39,903 nt of DNA from Bacteroidia bacterium (lineage in GTDB: Bacteria; Bacteroidota; Bacteroidia; Bacteroidales; Azobacteroidaceae): assembly GCA_025996895.1 (NCBI GenBank), contig BNTW01000019.1:1-39903 (forward strand). Direction: 5' to 3'. Shown here piece after piece: positions 25,093 to 32,936 of this stretch (its first letter is position 1; the number at the start of each line of letters is the position of its first letter). Position numbers and translations under genes: made by a program. A model generated the notes under the pieces. It had not been told where the DNA came from, did not search any database, and saw nothing but the letters and a program-made list of their open reading frames with translations.

Positions 25093-25199
25093 GGTATAAG
25101 GTTGAGATAGAGAGGTTAAATAATTGGCTGAGTGGGCTGTGCATTGAGGAATGTAGTTATGAGGCGATAAAGCGGGTAAGGAAGTTTGGGGAAAAATAA
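25089..25199 (+). pseudogene. Duplicated 3' tail of the NuoF-like gene (ferredoxin fragment)
   Basis: The 36-residue frame MRYKVEIERLNNWLSGLCIE continues as ECSYEAIKRVRKFGEK. From residue 16 on it matches the end of the NuoF-like protein (GLCIEECSYEAIRKVRKF). Only two of the four cluster Cys remain, so it is not a working ferredoxin. It is best seen as the remnant of the original or a second gene end, cut off by the KilA-N cassette. Whether its ATG, which overlaps the KilA-N stop, is used is unknown. Confidence 0.8.
25143..25170 (+). repeat. 28-bp direct repeat, copy 2
   Basis: Identical over 28 bases to 24201-24228. The flanks differ (AAGCGGGTAAGGAAGTTT here, AAGGAAGGTGCGGAAGTTT there), so this is an older duplication rather than a fresh target-site duplication. 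Confidence 0.9.
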
Positions 25200-25236
25200 T
25201 TTTTTCTGCAAAAGAGCATATATTCATTTTATTGTA

Positions 25237-25244
25237 TATCTTTG
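25237..25244 (+). promoter_or_regulatory. -7 box before the HTH gene
   Basis: TATCTTTG at 25237-25244 lies 77 bases before the ATG at 25321 in an AT-rich spacer that otherwise shows nothing I can assign. No good -33 TTTG is present. Confidence 0.5.
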
Positions 25245-25320
25245 CAGTGCATAAAAATTTATTTTTCCGCACACTTAAACTATTTATAATAAGTGAATTA
25301 AATACAAATTATTCCAATTT

Positions 25321-25860
25321 ATGAAACGTGAAATAACAAAAAGGAATAAACACAATGGAATGCGCCCGCAAGATATTGTTGTGTTGCTAAAAATAATTTG
25401 TTTGAAAGACAAATCGTGGAACTATATTGAATTGTCAAATGCGTTGTCGTTGAGTGTTGGTGAAATAAGTAACTCATTGGAGCGTAACGCTATGGCAAGT
25501 TTGATTAATTCCGAAAAAACGCAGGTCAATCGTTTGGCGTTGCGAGATTTCTTGATTTATGGCTTGAAATATGTTTTTCCGCCACAGATTGGGGCTTCCA
25601 CACGCGGCATTCCTACGGCTCATTCTGCCTCGCCTGTCAAGGAAAAAATTGCCGAAAACACAGAAAATTTTGTGTGGAAATACTACAAAGGCACACGGCG
25701 TGGCAATGCTATTCTGCCTTTGTATGCCAAAATTCCGCAATTTATCGAAAATGACCGCGAACTCTACGAACTGCTCGCCATTGTTGATACGTTGCGCATT
25801 GGAAAGAGCCGTGAAAGAGAAATTGCAATCGAAGAATTGAACAAAAGATTGAATACATAA
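25321..25860 (+). CDS. Putative winged-helix/HTH regulator, family not recognised
   Basis: The N-terminal half (about residues 14-80) looks like a winged HTH: MRPQDIVVLLKIICLKDKSWNY, then IELSNALSLSVGEISNSLERN as the recognition helix region, and a wing with LINSEK. The C-terminal half (about 85-179) has GLKYVFPPQIGASTRGIPTAHSA, a segment that resembles uncharacterised regulators near toxin or defence genes. No catalytic motif is seen. The stop codon overlaps a 34-codon frame (TAATG). It is the first gene after the KilA-N cassette and may regulate the accessory genes that follow; that is inference. Confidence 0.6.
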   Translation: MKREITKRNKHNGMRPQDIVVLLKIICLKDKSWNYIELSNALSLSVGEISNSLERNAMASLINSEKTQVNRLALRDFLIYGLKYVFPPQIGASTRGIPTAHSASPVKEKIAENTENFVWKYYKGTRRGNAILPLYAKIPQFIENDRELYELLAIVDTLRIGKSREREIAIEELNKRLNT

Positions 25861-25964
25861 TGGCAGGTAATATACGAGAGATAGTCGAATCGGCTTTACC
25901 CTACAATTCGGAAGCTGAATTGATTGATAAAATTTTGGAGATAATGAAACAAATAATTCAATGA
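25860..25964 (+). CDS. Small coupled ORF, 34 residues
   Basis: The ATG overlaps the stop of the HTH gene (TAATG). The product MAGNIREIVESALPYNSEAE continues LIDKILEIMKQIIQ, predicted helical and mildly amphipathic. It could be a small partner protein or the N-terminal remnant of a larger gene lost by deletion, since coding-like sequence stops abruptly before the next promoter. No known family. Confidence 0.4.
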   Translation: MAGNIREIVESALPYNSEAELIDKILEIMKQIIQ

Positions 25965-25989
25965 AAGAGTGTATGTAAATTTAATTTTG

Positions 25990-26041
25990 TATTTTTGCAC
26001 AATGACACAGATTGATGTCATTATGCAAAATAAATGTCATT
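25990..26041 (+). promoter_or_regulatory. Promoter and TGTCATT operator of the AbiE-like pair
   Basis: TATTTTTG (25990-25997) is a -7 box. Directly after it come AATGACA (26001-26007), TGTCATT (26016-26022) and TGTCATT (26035-26041). The first two form a 7-base inverted repeat with an 8-base spacer, and the last two are direct repeats 19 bases apart. The start codon follows at 26051. The layout fits repression by a DNA-binding antitoxin. Confidence 0.6.
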
Positions 26042-26050
26042 ATATTATAA

Positions 26051-27007
26051 ATGAACAAATTAGAAAAATATATTAGCGAAATAATTGGAACGGAAATAAG
26101 CATTTATCCTTTGGACAAACGCTTATTTCAGGCGTTGCCGTTGTATATTACAAGCGTTTTTGATATTTTTGAAACAAATATTTTTGAAAAACGCCTTTGT
26201 TTATTGCTTGTAAAAACGGATAATAATATAACACCCGACAATCTTGCCAAACAAAAAACACTGATTGAAGGAAAAATAGGAATGATTGCAGTTTTTGTGT
26301 TTGATAAAATATTGTCTTACAATATAAAACGCCTCATTCAAAAACGAATAAATTTTATTATTCCCAATAAGCAAATGTTTGTGCCTGCGTTGATGTTGGA
26401 TTTGCGGAAAATGCCCGAACAACCGCCTCTTAAAGTGGAAAAACTATCGTCAAACGCACAATTTTTGTTGCTTTTTCATTTGCAAAAAGAGTTGTTGAAT
26501 GGTTTGACTACGCAGCAATTAGCAGAAAAGTTTAATCAAAATTACCGCACAATGAGCCGTGCCGTTAATTGCCTGAAAGATTTGAATCTGATTGAACTTG
26601 TTGGCGGAAAAGAAAAGCAAATCTTTTTTACCGAAAAAGGTAAAAATCTGTGGCAAAAAGCGCAGCCGTTTTGCAAAAATCCTGTAGAAAGAACGCTTTT
26701 TACTGATGAAATTTTAGACTATCCGAAAAGCAATATCAATGCTTTGGCAAATTACACAATGCTGAATGACGAACAAAAACAGTTTTATGCTATTGATAAA
26801 CAAGAAGTTAAAAATTTAACTATCGAAACTAACAAGCATTATGGCGACAATGAAATAGAAATTTGGCGTTACAATCCCGCTTGGTTGGCTGAAAACGGTT
26901 TTGTAGATAAATTATCGTTGTTTTTATTATTGAAAAATGCTGATAATGAGCGAGTTGATATAGAATTGGAAACTTTGATAAATGAAATGCAATGGTTAGA
27001 GGAATAG
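26051..27007 (+). CDS. Winged-helix protein, AbiEi-like antitoxin candidate
   Basis: The 318-residue protein has an N-terminal domain of mixed alpha/beta type (about 1-130). A winged helix follows at about 135-200 (FLLLFHLQKELLNGLTTQQL, AEKFNQNYRTMSRAVNCLKD, LNLIELVGGKEKQIFFTEKG). A C-terminal domain follows the pattern of AbiEi-like partners. It overlaps the nucleotidyltransferase gene by 16 bases. Known AbiE systems pair a winged-helix antitoxin that represses its own promoter with an AbiEii nucleotidyltransferase toxin; the repeats before this gene fit that. Here the HTH is central rather than N-terminal, so it may be a divergent relative. Confidence 0.65.
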   Translation: MNKLEKYISEIIGTEISIYPLDKRLFQALPLYITSVFDIFETNIFEKRLCLLLVKTDNNITPDNLAKQKTLIEGKIGMIAVFVFDKILSYNIKRLIQKRINFIIPNKQMFVPALMLDLRKMPEQPPLKVEKLSSNAQFLLLFHLQKELLNGLTTQQLAEKFNQNYRTMSRAVNCLKDLNLIELVGGKEKQIFFTEKGKNLWQKAQPFCKNPVERTLFTDEILDYPKSNINALANYTMLNDEQKQFYAIDKQEVKNLTIETNKHYGDNEIEIWRYNPAWLAENGFVDKLSLFLLLKNADNERVDIELETLINEMQWLEE

Positions 27008-27741
27008 AGAAATTCAGAGAATATTTTGCGGATTATGCTGATAATTATATTGTTATCGGTGGAACGGCTTGCGATATTTTGCAGGAAAATGCAGGTTTGC
27101 AGCCACGAGCCACCAAAGATATTGACATAATTTTGATTGTTGAAGCATTGACGACAGATTTTGTACAACAATTTTGGAATTTTATCAAAGCGGGCAATTA
27201 TAAAACTCGTCAGCGTGGAAATGCTAAAAGTGAATTTTTCAGGTTTCTAAACCCTGAAAATGCAGATTTTCCTTTGCAAATCGAACTATTTGCACGAAAA
27301 CTCGATAATCTGATTATTCCTGATAATTTTTGTATAGAGCCAATTCCGGCAGACGAAGATTTATCAAGTTTATCTGCAATTTTGATGAATGATGATTACT
27401 ATCATTTTACATTGGAACACAGTACGATAGAAGAGAATCTACGTCTTGCCAATATCGAAAGTTTAATTATTCTCAAAGCCAAAGCATTTTTTGATTTAAG
27501 CGAGCGAAAAGTCGCAGGCGAAGCGATTGACGAAAAAAATATCCGCAAGCACAAAAACGATATTTTCCGTTTGACAATAATGCTAACAGAAAGTGATAAT
27601 TACGTTTTACCTACTGATATTCAAAGTGATATGAATGAATTTTGCTATCAAATCTCGGATAATTTGCCGCAATTGGATTTGGCTGTTTCGAGTGAAAAGA
27701 TTTTTGAAATTTTGTGCAAGGCGTTTAATGTAAAACTATAA
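26992..27741 (+). CDS. AbiEii-like nucleotidyltransferase (toxin candidate)
   Basis: Nucleotidyltransferase fold of the AbiEii/MenA type. YIVIGGTACDILQENAG near residues 19-35 is the GGxA nucleotide-binding motif and RATKDIDIILIVE near 38-50 carries the metal-binding D-x-D. IEN- and LIILKAKAF-like segments (NIESLIILKAKAFFDLSERK near 155-174) match the conserved Lys/Ala helix of this family. Such enzymes can add nucleotides to tRNA and stop growth until phage infection is over. The gene start overlaps the end of the upstream winged-helix gene. Assignment to the fold is good; toxicity is inferred. Confidence 0.8.
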   Translation: MVRGIEKFREYFADYADNYIVIGGTACDILQENAGLQPRATKDIDIILIVEALTTDFVQQFWNFIKAGNYKTRQRGNAKSEFFRFLNPENADFPLQIELFARKLDNLIIPDNFCIEPIPADEDLSSLSAILMNDDYYHFTLEHSTIEENLRLANIESLIILKAKAFFDLSERKVAGEAIDEKNIRKHKNDIFRLTIMLTESDNYVLPTDIQSDMNEFCYQISDNLPQLDLAVSSEKIFEILCKAFNVKL

Positions 27742-27782
27742 AAATATGGCAGAAAATAAATACTTAAAATAAAGGAATTAAT

Positions 27783-30700
27783 ATGATACAAAAGGAAGAA
27801 TTGCAGGAACGGCGACAAGAACTTGCTGAAATTAGACACGCCGAAAGTGTGTATCGGGATATTCTCGCCAGAGAAAATGAACGAGGTAAGTATGAAAAGC
27901 GATGGTTTTGGGAATTACTCCAAAACGCAAAAGATTCTGTAAGTATTAATGAAAAAGTAAAAGTTAAAATTGAAATTTCTGAAAATCAAGTTGCTTTTTC
28001 TCATACAGGAAATCCTTTTGAATTAGATGATATTTTAAGTTTGATAATTCAAGGTTCTTCCAAAAATACCGATGAAGGAAAAACAGGAAGATTTGGAACA
28101 GGTTTTCTAACAACTTATTTGCTTTCAAGAAAAGTACAAATTTCAGGCAAACTAACAAAAAAGCAAGGTTGTTTTCAGTTTGTACTTAATCGAGATGCAA
28201 CAGACAAGGAAGAATTTTCTAAATTGCAACAAAAATCAAATGAAGAATTTGAGGATTCATTCAGGGAAAACAGTTATATTGAAGATTATGAATTTCAAAC
28301 CAAATTCACATATTTTCTGGATGATAAAGGAAAGCGAACAACAGCAATAGGATTGAAATGCCTTGATGAATTAATACCCATTACTCAATTGTTTAATGAC
28401 CAAATAGATTCTGTGACTGTAATAGAAAACGAGAAAATAAAGACTTTTTCAAAATCTCTAATTGAAAGTCCCATTAAGGAAATAAAGGAGTGGGAAGTAA
28501 ATACTATTGTCGATAATATTTCTCAAAAGCAGTTAAGGGCATACATATATAACGATGAAGAATATGATTCTTGCATTGTTACCCATTTTGTGGATAACGT
28601 AGAAACAGTTTTCCCTTTATCAAAAAACTATCCGCGTTTATTTTTTACATTTCCTCTCGTTGGAACTGAAGAAATTGGAATCCCAATAATAATAAATTCT
28701 ATAAATTTTACCACAAGAACAGAACGAGATGGAATATATTTAAAATCTGACACCGAAGATGTATCTAATAACAAGAATTTAGTAAGTGAGGCATTGATAA
28801 AATGTTTGCCTGCATTTGCAGAATTATTTAAAACAAAACATATCAATGATATTTCGGAGTTATTTGCTTTTCAAGTTTCAAACAACCTTGATTGGATTGA
28901 CTCTGATTGGTTTATCAAAATAAAAAATGATGTAATTAAAGAACTTGCGAACAAGTCGATTATTAAAATTTTTAGTTCAGATGAAAAGTATGAATGCTTG
29001 AATAATATAAAAATACCATACGCAAAAGATAATGAGGATATTAAATCATTATGGGATTTATTGTCAGAGATAAAAGACATAGCAGTCCCCACAAGTGAAG
29101 ACCTTTTCAATTGGATTGCAGTTATTAAAAATATTGCAAATTTGAACAATAAGGACCCATACGAATTAAGCTATGTTTGGGCAATTAAAGAATTAATAAA
29201 GCAGATTGAACAAAAAAACACATTAGATGAATTAAAAGAAGCATTAAACTCCGATATTTTCCAATGGTTAAATGATGTTTATTCATTAATAGACAAAATT
29301 TCTGAGGCTTTCCCTTTGGAAAAGCAAATTATAATAAATCAAAAGAATAAAATACGAAAAGCAGAAGGAATGTATTGGGATGCGTGTAATGATGATGCAT
29401 TAGTTGATATCTCTAATCTTGCTAACTTGAACTTTTCAGAAAAATTAATAGCAAAAAAAATTACAAAATTCCCAATTGTAGGAGTTGAAGAATTTACTAA
29501 AACTGATGCTATTGGTGAACTAAAAACTAAACTAAATGGATTTTCCGAAACAGATTTGCAAGAAGAAAAAACAATTGAAGGCAATGCTAAATTTTTGCAA
29601 TGGTTAATTATCAATGATAACAAAGAGGTTATCAAAGATTTGAAGATATTAAGAAACGATGAAGAAGATGGTTATGACTATTTTCCAAAAACTGGACATT
29701 TACCACTTTCTCCAAAATCTTTCTTTGAAAACAACTTCCCTTTGTTTTCAAATTTAATTAGAGATAAAGATTGTTTGAATAATAGATACAATAGCTATTT
29801 GAGCAATTCCGATTATAAATATTTATCTGACAATTGTTTTATTTATGGCTCGCCTCTTGTTACAAAAAAAGAAACAGCCACCCTTAAAACCTTAGAATTA
29901 TTAGGAATAGCGGAAGAAGATTTGAAACAATTGAAAGATGAAGATGGACAGTTAAAAGACAAAATTGAAATAACAATAACCTATTCAGATTTTGCATACT
30001 TAACTGCAACTGATGGTCATATTTATGATAGAAATAAAACCCAGAAATCAAGTTTAGAGAGGTTTAAATTTTTATTTCAAGAAGCAGTAAATAAAGACCC
30101 ATTTTTTGAGGTAGATAATCAAGAAATTGCAGTTGAAGGAATTGACAAACCAATCGTTTTAAAGCAGTGCATTTGGGCATATCGCGCAAAGCGATTAAAT
30201 TGGATTAACATTAAGTCTGATAGCGAAAATACAGAAAATGATTATATTAGGGAAACTCCAAATTCTAAAAATTTATCAGACTTACTTAAAGGAGAAGAAA
30301 CATTAATAAAGGATATACGCGGGGCAAAACAACAAACACTATTGAATAAAATGGGTGTTGGGGTATCTGATTTGATAAGAAACACACTACCAACGGATGA
30401 ATTGAGATTAAGTTGGGACAAAGCAATTACTAAAATGATTGCGAGTGATATAAATCCAGAACTTGTTCAAGAAATATTTAATGACCCAAGCATACAACAA
30501 GAATACCAAAAAAGGTTAAATACTAAAAAAATAATAAGTCGTAATCAACAAATTGGCTATCAAATAGAAAGTTTATTTAAAGAATACATTGAAGAATTAA
30601 AAAATGATGGTTATAATGTAAAGATTGAAAGGAAACCATTTGGAAGTGATTATTTAATTACAGACGAATCTTCGGACTTTGTTAATCAAAATAATGAAAG

Positions 30701-31106
30701 AGAAGGCTTTAAGATTAATAATTGGCTTATTGAATTAAAGGCAACAGGGAAAGATTATGCAGCAATGACACCATTACAGGCTGAAACAGCCAAGAAGCAA
30801 AAAGGTAATTATGCACTTATTGTTGTTCCATTAGACGGAAGTGAACCAGACATTGAATATGTTAGGCAGAATGCTAAAGTTATTCACAATATTGGAGATA
30901 AAATCGAAAAAGTATATCCTGAATTTGAAGATATAGAATCTAAAAAATTGGAACTTAATGATGGAAAAGATGGCATTTCGATAAATATAGAAGACGAAAA
31001 TGTCAGATTCAGAGTAAGTTCAACGATTTGGAATACAGATGAAATAATGAATATAGAGACATTTATTAAAAACAAATTTGATAAACCGGATTTTTTTTTG
31101 AAATAA
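27783..31106 (+). CDS. Hsp90/sacsin-like GHKL ATPase with C-terminal nuclease-like domain
   Basis: The N-terminal GHKL ATPase fold has the N box WFWELLQNAKDS (E44, N48, D51), HTGNPF (74-79) in place of DxGxG, and GRFGTGF (102-108). This is the sacsin/Hsp90-like pattern. The middle (about 200-900) is long, mostly helical and not recognised. The C-terminal part (about 920-1045) includes GSDYLI (D956) and NNWLIELKAT (E984, K986), followed by TPLQAETA, which fits a D-x(n)-E-x-K restriction-endonuclease-like site, similar to DUF3883-type tails. The gene is strongly AT-rich. Related large ATPase-nuclease proteins occur in defence islands; a role in phage or DNA defence is inference. The next gene starts 7 bases after its end. 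Confidence 0.75.
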   Translation: MIQKEELQERRQELAEIRHAESVYRDILARENERGKYEKRWFWELLQNAKDSVSINEKVKVKIEISENQVAFSHTGNPFELDDILSLIIQGSSKNTDEGKTGRFGTGFLTTYLLSRKVQISGKLTKKQGCFQFVLNRDATDKEEFSKLQQKSNEEFEDSFRENSYIEDYEFQTKFTYFLDDKGKRTTAIGLKCLDELIPITQLFNDQIDSVTVIENEKIKTFSKSLIESPIKEIKEWEVNTIVDNISQKQLRAYIYNDEEYDSCIVTHFVDNVETVFPLSKNYPRLFFTFPLVGTEEIGIPIIINSINFTTRTERDGIYLKSDTEDVSNNKNLVSEALIKCLPAFAELFKTKHINDISELFAFQVSNNLDWIDSDWFIKIKNDVIKELANKSIIKIFSSDEKYECLNNIKIPYAKDNEDIKSLWDLLSEIKDIAVPTSEDLFNWIAVIKNIANLNNKDPYELSYVWAIKELIKQIEQKNTLDELKEALNSDIFQWLNDVYSLIDKISEAFPLEKQIIINQKNKIRKAEGMYWDACNDDALVDISNLANLNFSEKLIAKKITKFPIVGVEEFTKTDAIGELKTKLNGFSETDLQEEKTIEGNAKFLQWLIINDNKEVIKDLKILRNDEEDGYDYFPKTGHLPLSPKSFFENNFPLFSNLIRDKDCLNNRYNSYLSNSDYKYLSDNCFIYGSPLVTKKETATLKTLELLGIAEEDLKQLKDEDGQLKDKIEITITYSDFAYLTATDGHIYDRNKTQKSSLERFKFLFQEAVNKDPFFEVDNQEIAVEGIDKPIVLKQCIWAYRAKRLNWINIKSDSENTENDYIRETPNSKNLSDLLKGEETLIKDIRGAKQQTLLNKMGVGVSDLIRNTLPTDELRLSWDKAITKMIASDINPELVQEIFNDPSIQQEYQKRLNTKKIISRNQQIGYQIESLFKEYIEELKNDGYNVKIERKPFGSDYLITDESSDFVNQNNEREGFKINNWLIELKATGKDYAAMTPLQAETAKKQKGNYALIVVPLDGSEPDIEYVRQNAKVIHNIGDKIEKVYPEFEDIESKKLELNDGKDGISINIEDENVRFRVSSTIWNTDEIMNIETFIKNKFDKPDFFLK

Positions 31107-31113
31107 TAACACA

Positions 31114-31887
31114 ATGACAATCCAATACGCCTCCGACCTCCATTTGGAATTTCCCGAAAACAGGAAATTTCTAAAAGAAAACCCGCTCAAACCTGAGGGC
31201 GATGTGCTTGTGTTGGCAGGCGACATTGGCTATTTGGCAGAATACGCACTGTATGCCGATTTTTGGGATTATGTGTCGGCAAATTTCCGCGAAACAATCG
31301 TTGCAATCGGCAACCACGAACTTTATACTTATTTCGATTTGTCGGAAATTTCCGATGGTTTGGTTATGACAATCCGCCACAATGTAAAAGTGTATTACAA
31401 CTCTGTTGTTCAGATAGATAATGTTGATTTTATAGTTTCAACGCTTTGGTCGAAAATTCCGATTACCGATGCCTATTTAACTGAAAAAGGTGTAAATGAT
31501 TTTTACAGAATAATGTACAAAGGCAAGCGATTGAGTTACAATGTTTTCAACGAAGAACACGAGCGTTGTTTTGATTTTATCCGTAGGGGCGTTGCGTGCA
31601 ACGCCCAAAACACAGAACGAAAAACAGTTGTAGTAACACACCACGTTCCCTCGTTTGCGCTATCTTCGCCCGATTTTGCAGGCAGCCGCATTAACGGCGC
31701 ATTTACCACAGAACTTGGCAATTACATTGCCGACAGCCCGATTGATATTTGGATTTACGGACATTCGCACAGAAACATTGACAAAACAATCGGAAATACA
31801 AAATGCGTAAGTAACCAATTAGGATATGTTTCACACAATGAACATATTGATTTTGATAGTGGTAAAGTGATTACAATTGACAAATAG
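31114..31887 (+). CDS. Calcineurin-like metallophosphoesterase
   Basis: All metal-binding motifs of the family are present: ASDLHLEF near residue 6-13, LAGDIG near 34-39, GNHELY near 66-71, VTHHVPSFA near 173-181 and GHSHRN near 216-221. The protein has 257 residues, a normal length for this group. A palindromic repeat inserted in frame encodes RRGVACNAQN near 153-162. The gene starts 7 bases after the Hsp90-like gene, so the two are likely co-transcribed, and it could act on nucleotides or nucleic acid ends in the same pathway. It could equally be a general phosphoesterase. Confidence 0.88.
   Translation: MTIQYASDLHLEFPENRKFLKENPLKPEGDVLVLAGDIGYLAEYALYADFWDYVSANFRETIVAIGNHELYTYFDLSEISDGLVMTIRHNVKVYYNSVVQIDNVDFIVSTLWSKIPITDAYLTEKGVNDFYRIMYKGKRLSYNVFNEEHERCFDFIRRGVACNAQNTERKTVVVTHHVPSFALSSPDFAGSRINGAFTTELGNYIADSPIDIWIYGHSHRNIDKTIGNTKCVSNQLGYVSHNEHIDFDSGKVITIDK
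31587..31606. repeat. REP-like palindrome inside metallophosphoesterase gene
   Basis: GGGCGTTGC (31587-31595) and GCAACGCCC (31598-31606) pair perfectly around GT. It is preceded by GTAG, giving the GTAGGGGCG... form that resembles short dispersed palindromes of many genomes. It is GC-rich in an AT-rich gene and keeps the reading frame. Confidence 0.7.
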
Positions 31888-31904
31888 TAAATGGTTTAGA
31901 AAAT

Positions 31905-32876
31905 ATGAATATGAAAATAAAAATAAACAACAAAGAAGTAGAAACCCTCCCCGGCGAAACCCTGATTGAAGTTGCCCGGCACGAAGGATTTTCCATTCCG
32001 TCGCTGTGTTACGCCAAGGAAGCGAAGCACAAATCTTCCTGTATGGTTTGCGCCGTCAAAAATTGTGCAACCGGACAAATCATACCTTCCTGTACCACCT
32101 TGCCTGTGGAAGGCATGCAGATTGACAGCGAAAGTCCCGAAGTGAAACTGACCCGCACCCTCTCGCTTGAACTGCTGCTGAGCGACCACCGCGCCGACTG
32201 CGAAGCGCCGTGTTCGATGCTTTGTCCGAAAGGATTGGATGTGGAATTGATGTTGAAATACTATGATACGGAATGTTACGGCGAGGCAAAATCCCTGTTG
32301 GCAAGCGTATTTCCGCATCCCGAAACCGGTTGCGACGACTGCAAAGCGCCTTGCGAAAAAGCCTGTCGCCGGGGCACCCTCGACAAATCCGTCTCCATTC
32401 GCGCCATCATAAAGAAAATCGCCACTGCGGAAACTTTAGCAAATTCGGAAAAACCCGAAACCCGAAACCCGAAACCCGAAACCCAATTCCAATCCAAGTT
32501 GGGACGTTTCACACTCCCGGAAAAAGAGCAGCTAAAAGCAACGACCACGACTCGTTCACGTTGTCTGCACTGTGCCTGCTCCGGTCAGCACGACTGCAAA
32601 CTGCGCCTTTACGCTTCGGAATACGGCATCAAGCGTTCGCGATATACTGCCTCGTCGGATTTGCCGCTCGAAAAGATACATATAAACGACAATCTCTATT
32701 TTGAACCTGCGAAGTGTATCCGCTGCGGTTTGTGCGTGTATAACAGCGACAACGGCTTTACGTTCAAAAATCGTGGATTTGTGATGCAAGTGGTATTGCC
32801 GGAAGAAAATAAAAACAACGTAAAAGCGGAATTGGCGGAATTATGTCCGACAGGAGCAATATATCAAAAAGTTTAA
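31905..32876 (+). CDS. NuoG-N/GltD-N-like 2Fe-2S and 4Fe-4S protein
   Basis: Residues 1-75 are a 2Fe-2S ferredoxin domain as in NuoG/HoxU, with C35-x10-C46-x2-C49-x13-C63. Residues of about 100-175 match the N-terminal Fe-S domain of GltD/PreT proteins (CEAPCSMLCPKGLDVELMLK; CKAPCEKACRRGTLDKSVSI). Near 220-320 more Cys groups follow (CLHCACSGQHDC; CIRCGLCV; CPTGAI). It would carry electrons to or from the NuoE/F fusion, whose gene was probably its direct upstream neighbour before the accessory island entered. A heptamer repeat adds KPETRNPKPETQ in the middle, and another supplies the final KV and stop. A second ATG two codons downstream is equally possible. Confidence 0.88.
   Translation: MNMKIKINNKEVETLPGETLIEVARHEGFSIPSLCYAKEAKHKSSCMVCAVKNCATGQIIPSCTTLPVEGMQIDSESPEVKLTRTLSLELLLSDHRADCEAPCSMLCPKGLDVELMLKYYDTECYGEAKSLLASVFPHPETGCDDCKAPCEKACRRGTLDKSVSIRAIIKKIATAETLANSEKPETRNPKPETQFQSKLGRFTLPEKEQLKATTTTRSRCLHCACSGQHDCKLRLYASEYGIKRSRYTASSDLPLEKIHINDNLYFEPAKCIRCGLCVYNSDNGFTFKNRGFVMQVVLPEENKNNVKAELAELCPTGAIYQKV
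32454..32484 (+). repeat. Heptamer repeat, half copy E (in frame)
   Basis: Four to five CCGAAAC units in tandem encode PETRNPKPETQ within the Fe-S protein, between the GltD-N-like part and the last Cys clusters. No left arm is present. Confidence 0.85.
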
Positions 32877-32936
32877 AGTTTAAAGTTTTATGTTTAAAGT
32901 TTCAGATTTCAGGTTTCAGGTTTTAAGTTTTAAGTT
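32870..32936 (+). repeat. Heptamer repeat, half copy F (stop and start codons)
   Basis: AAGTTTA/AGTTTCA/GGTTTCA units run from the stop codon of the Fe-S gene through the ATG at 32890 into the first 15 codons of the lipoprotein gene. No right arm is present. Confidence 0.85.

Noticed and set aside
24201..25170. 28-bp direct repeat as a simple transposon target-site duplication
   Set aside because: It is too long, lies in coding sequence, and similarity continues unevenly outside the core, so an older gene-end duplication or integration footprint fits better.
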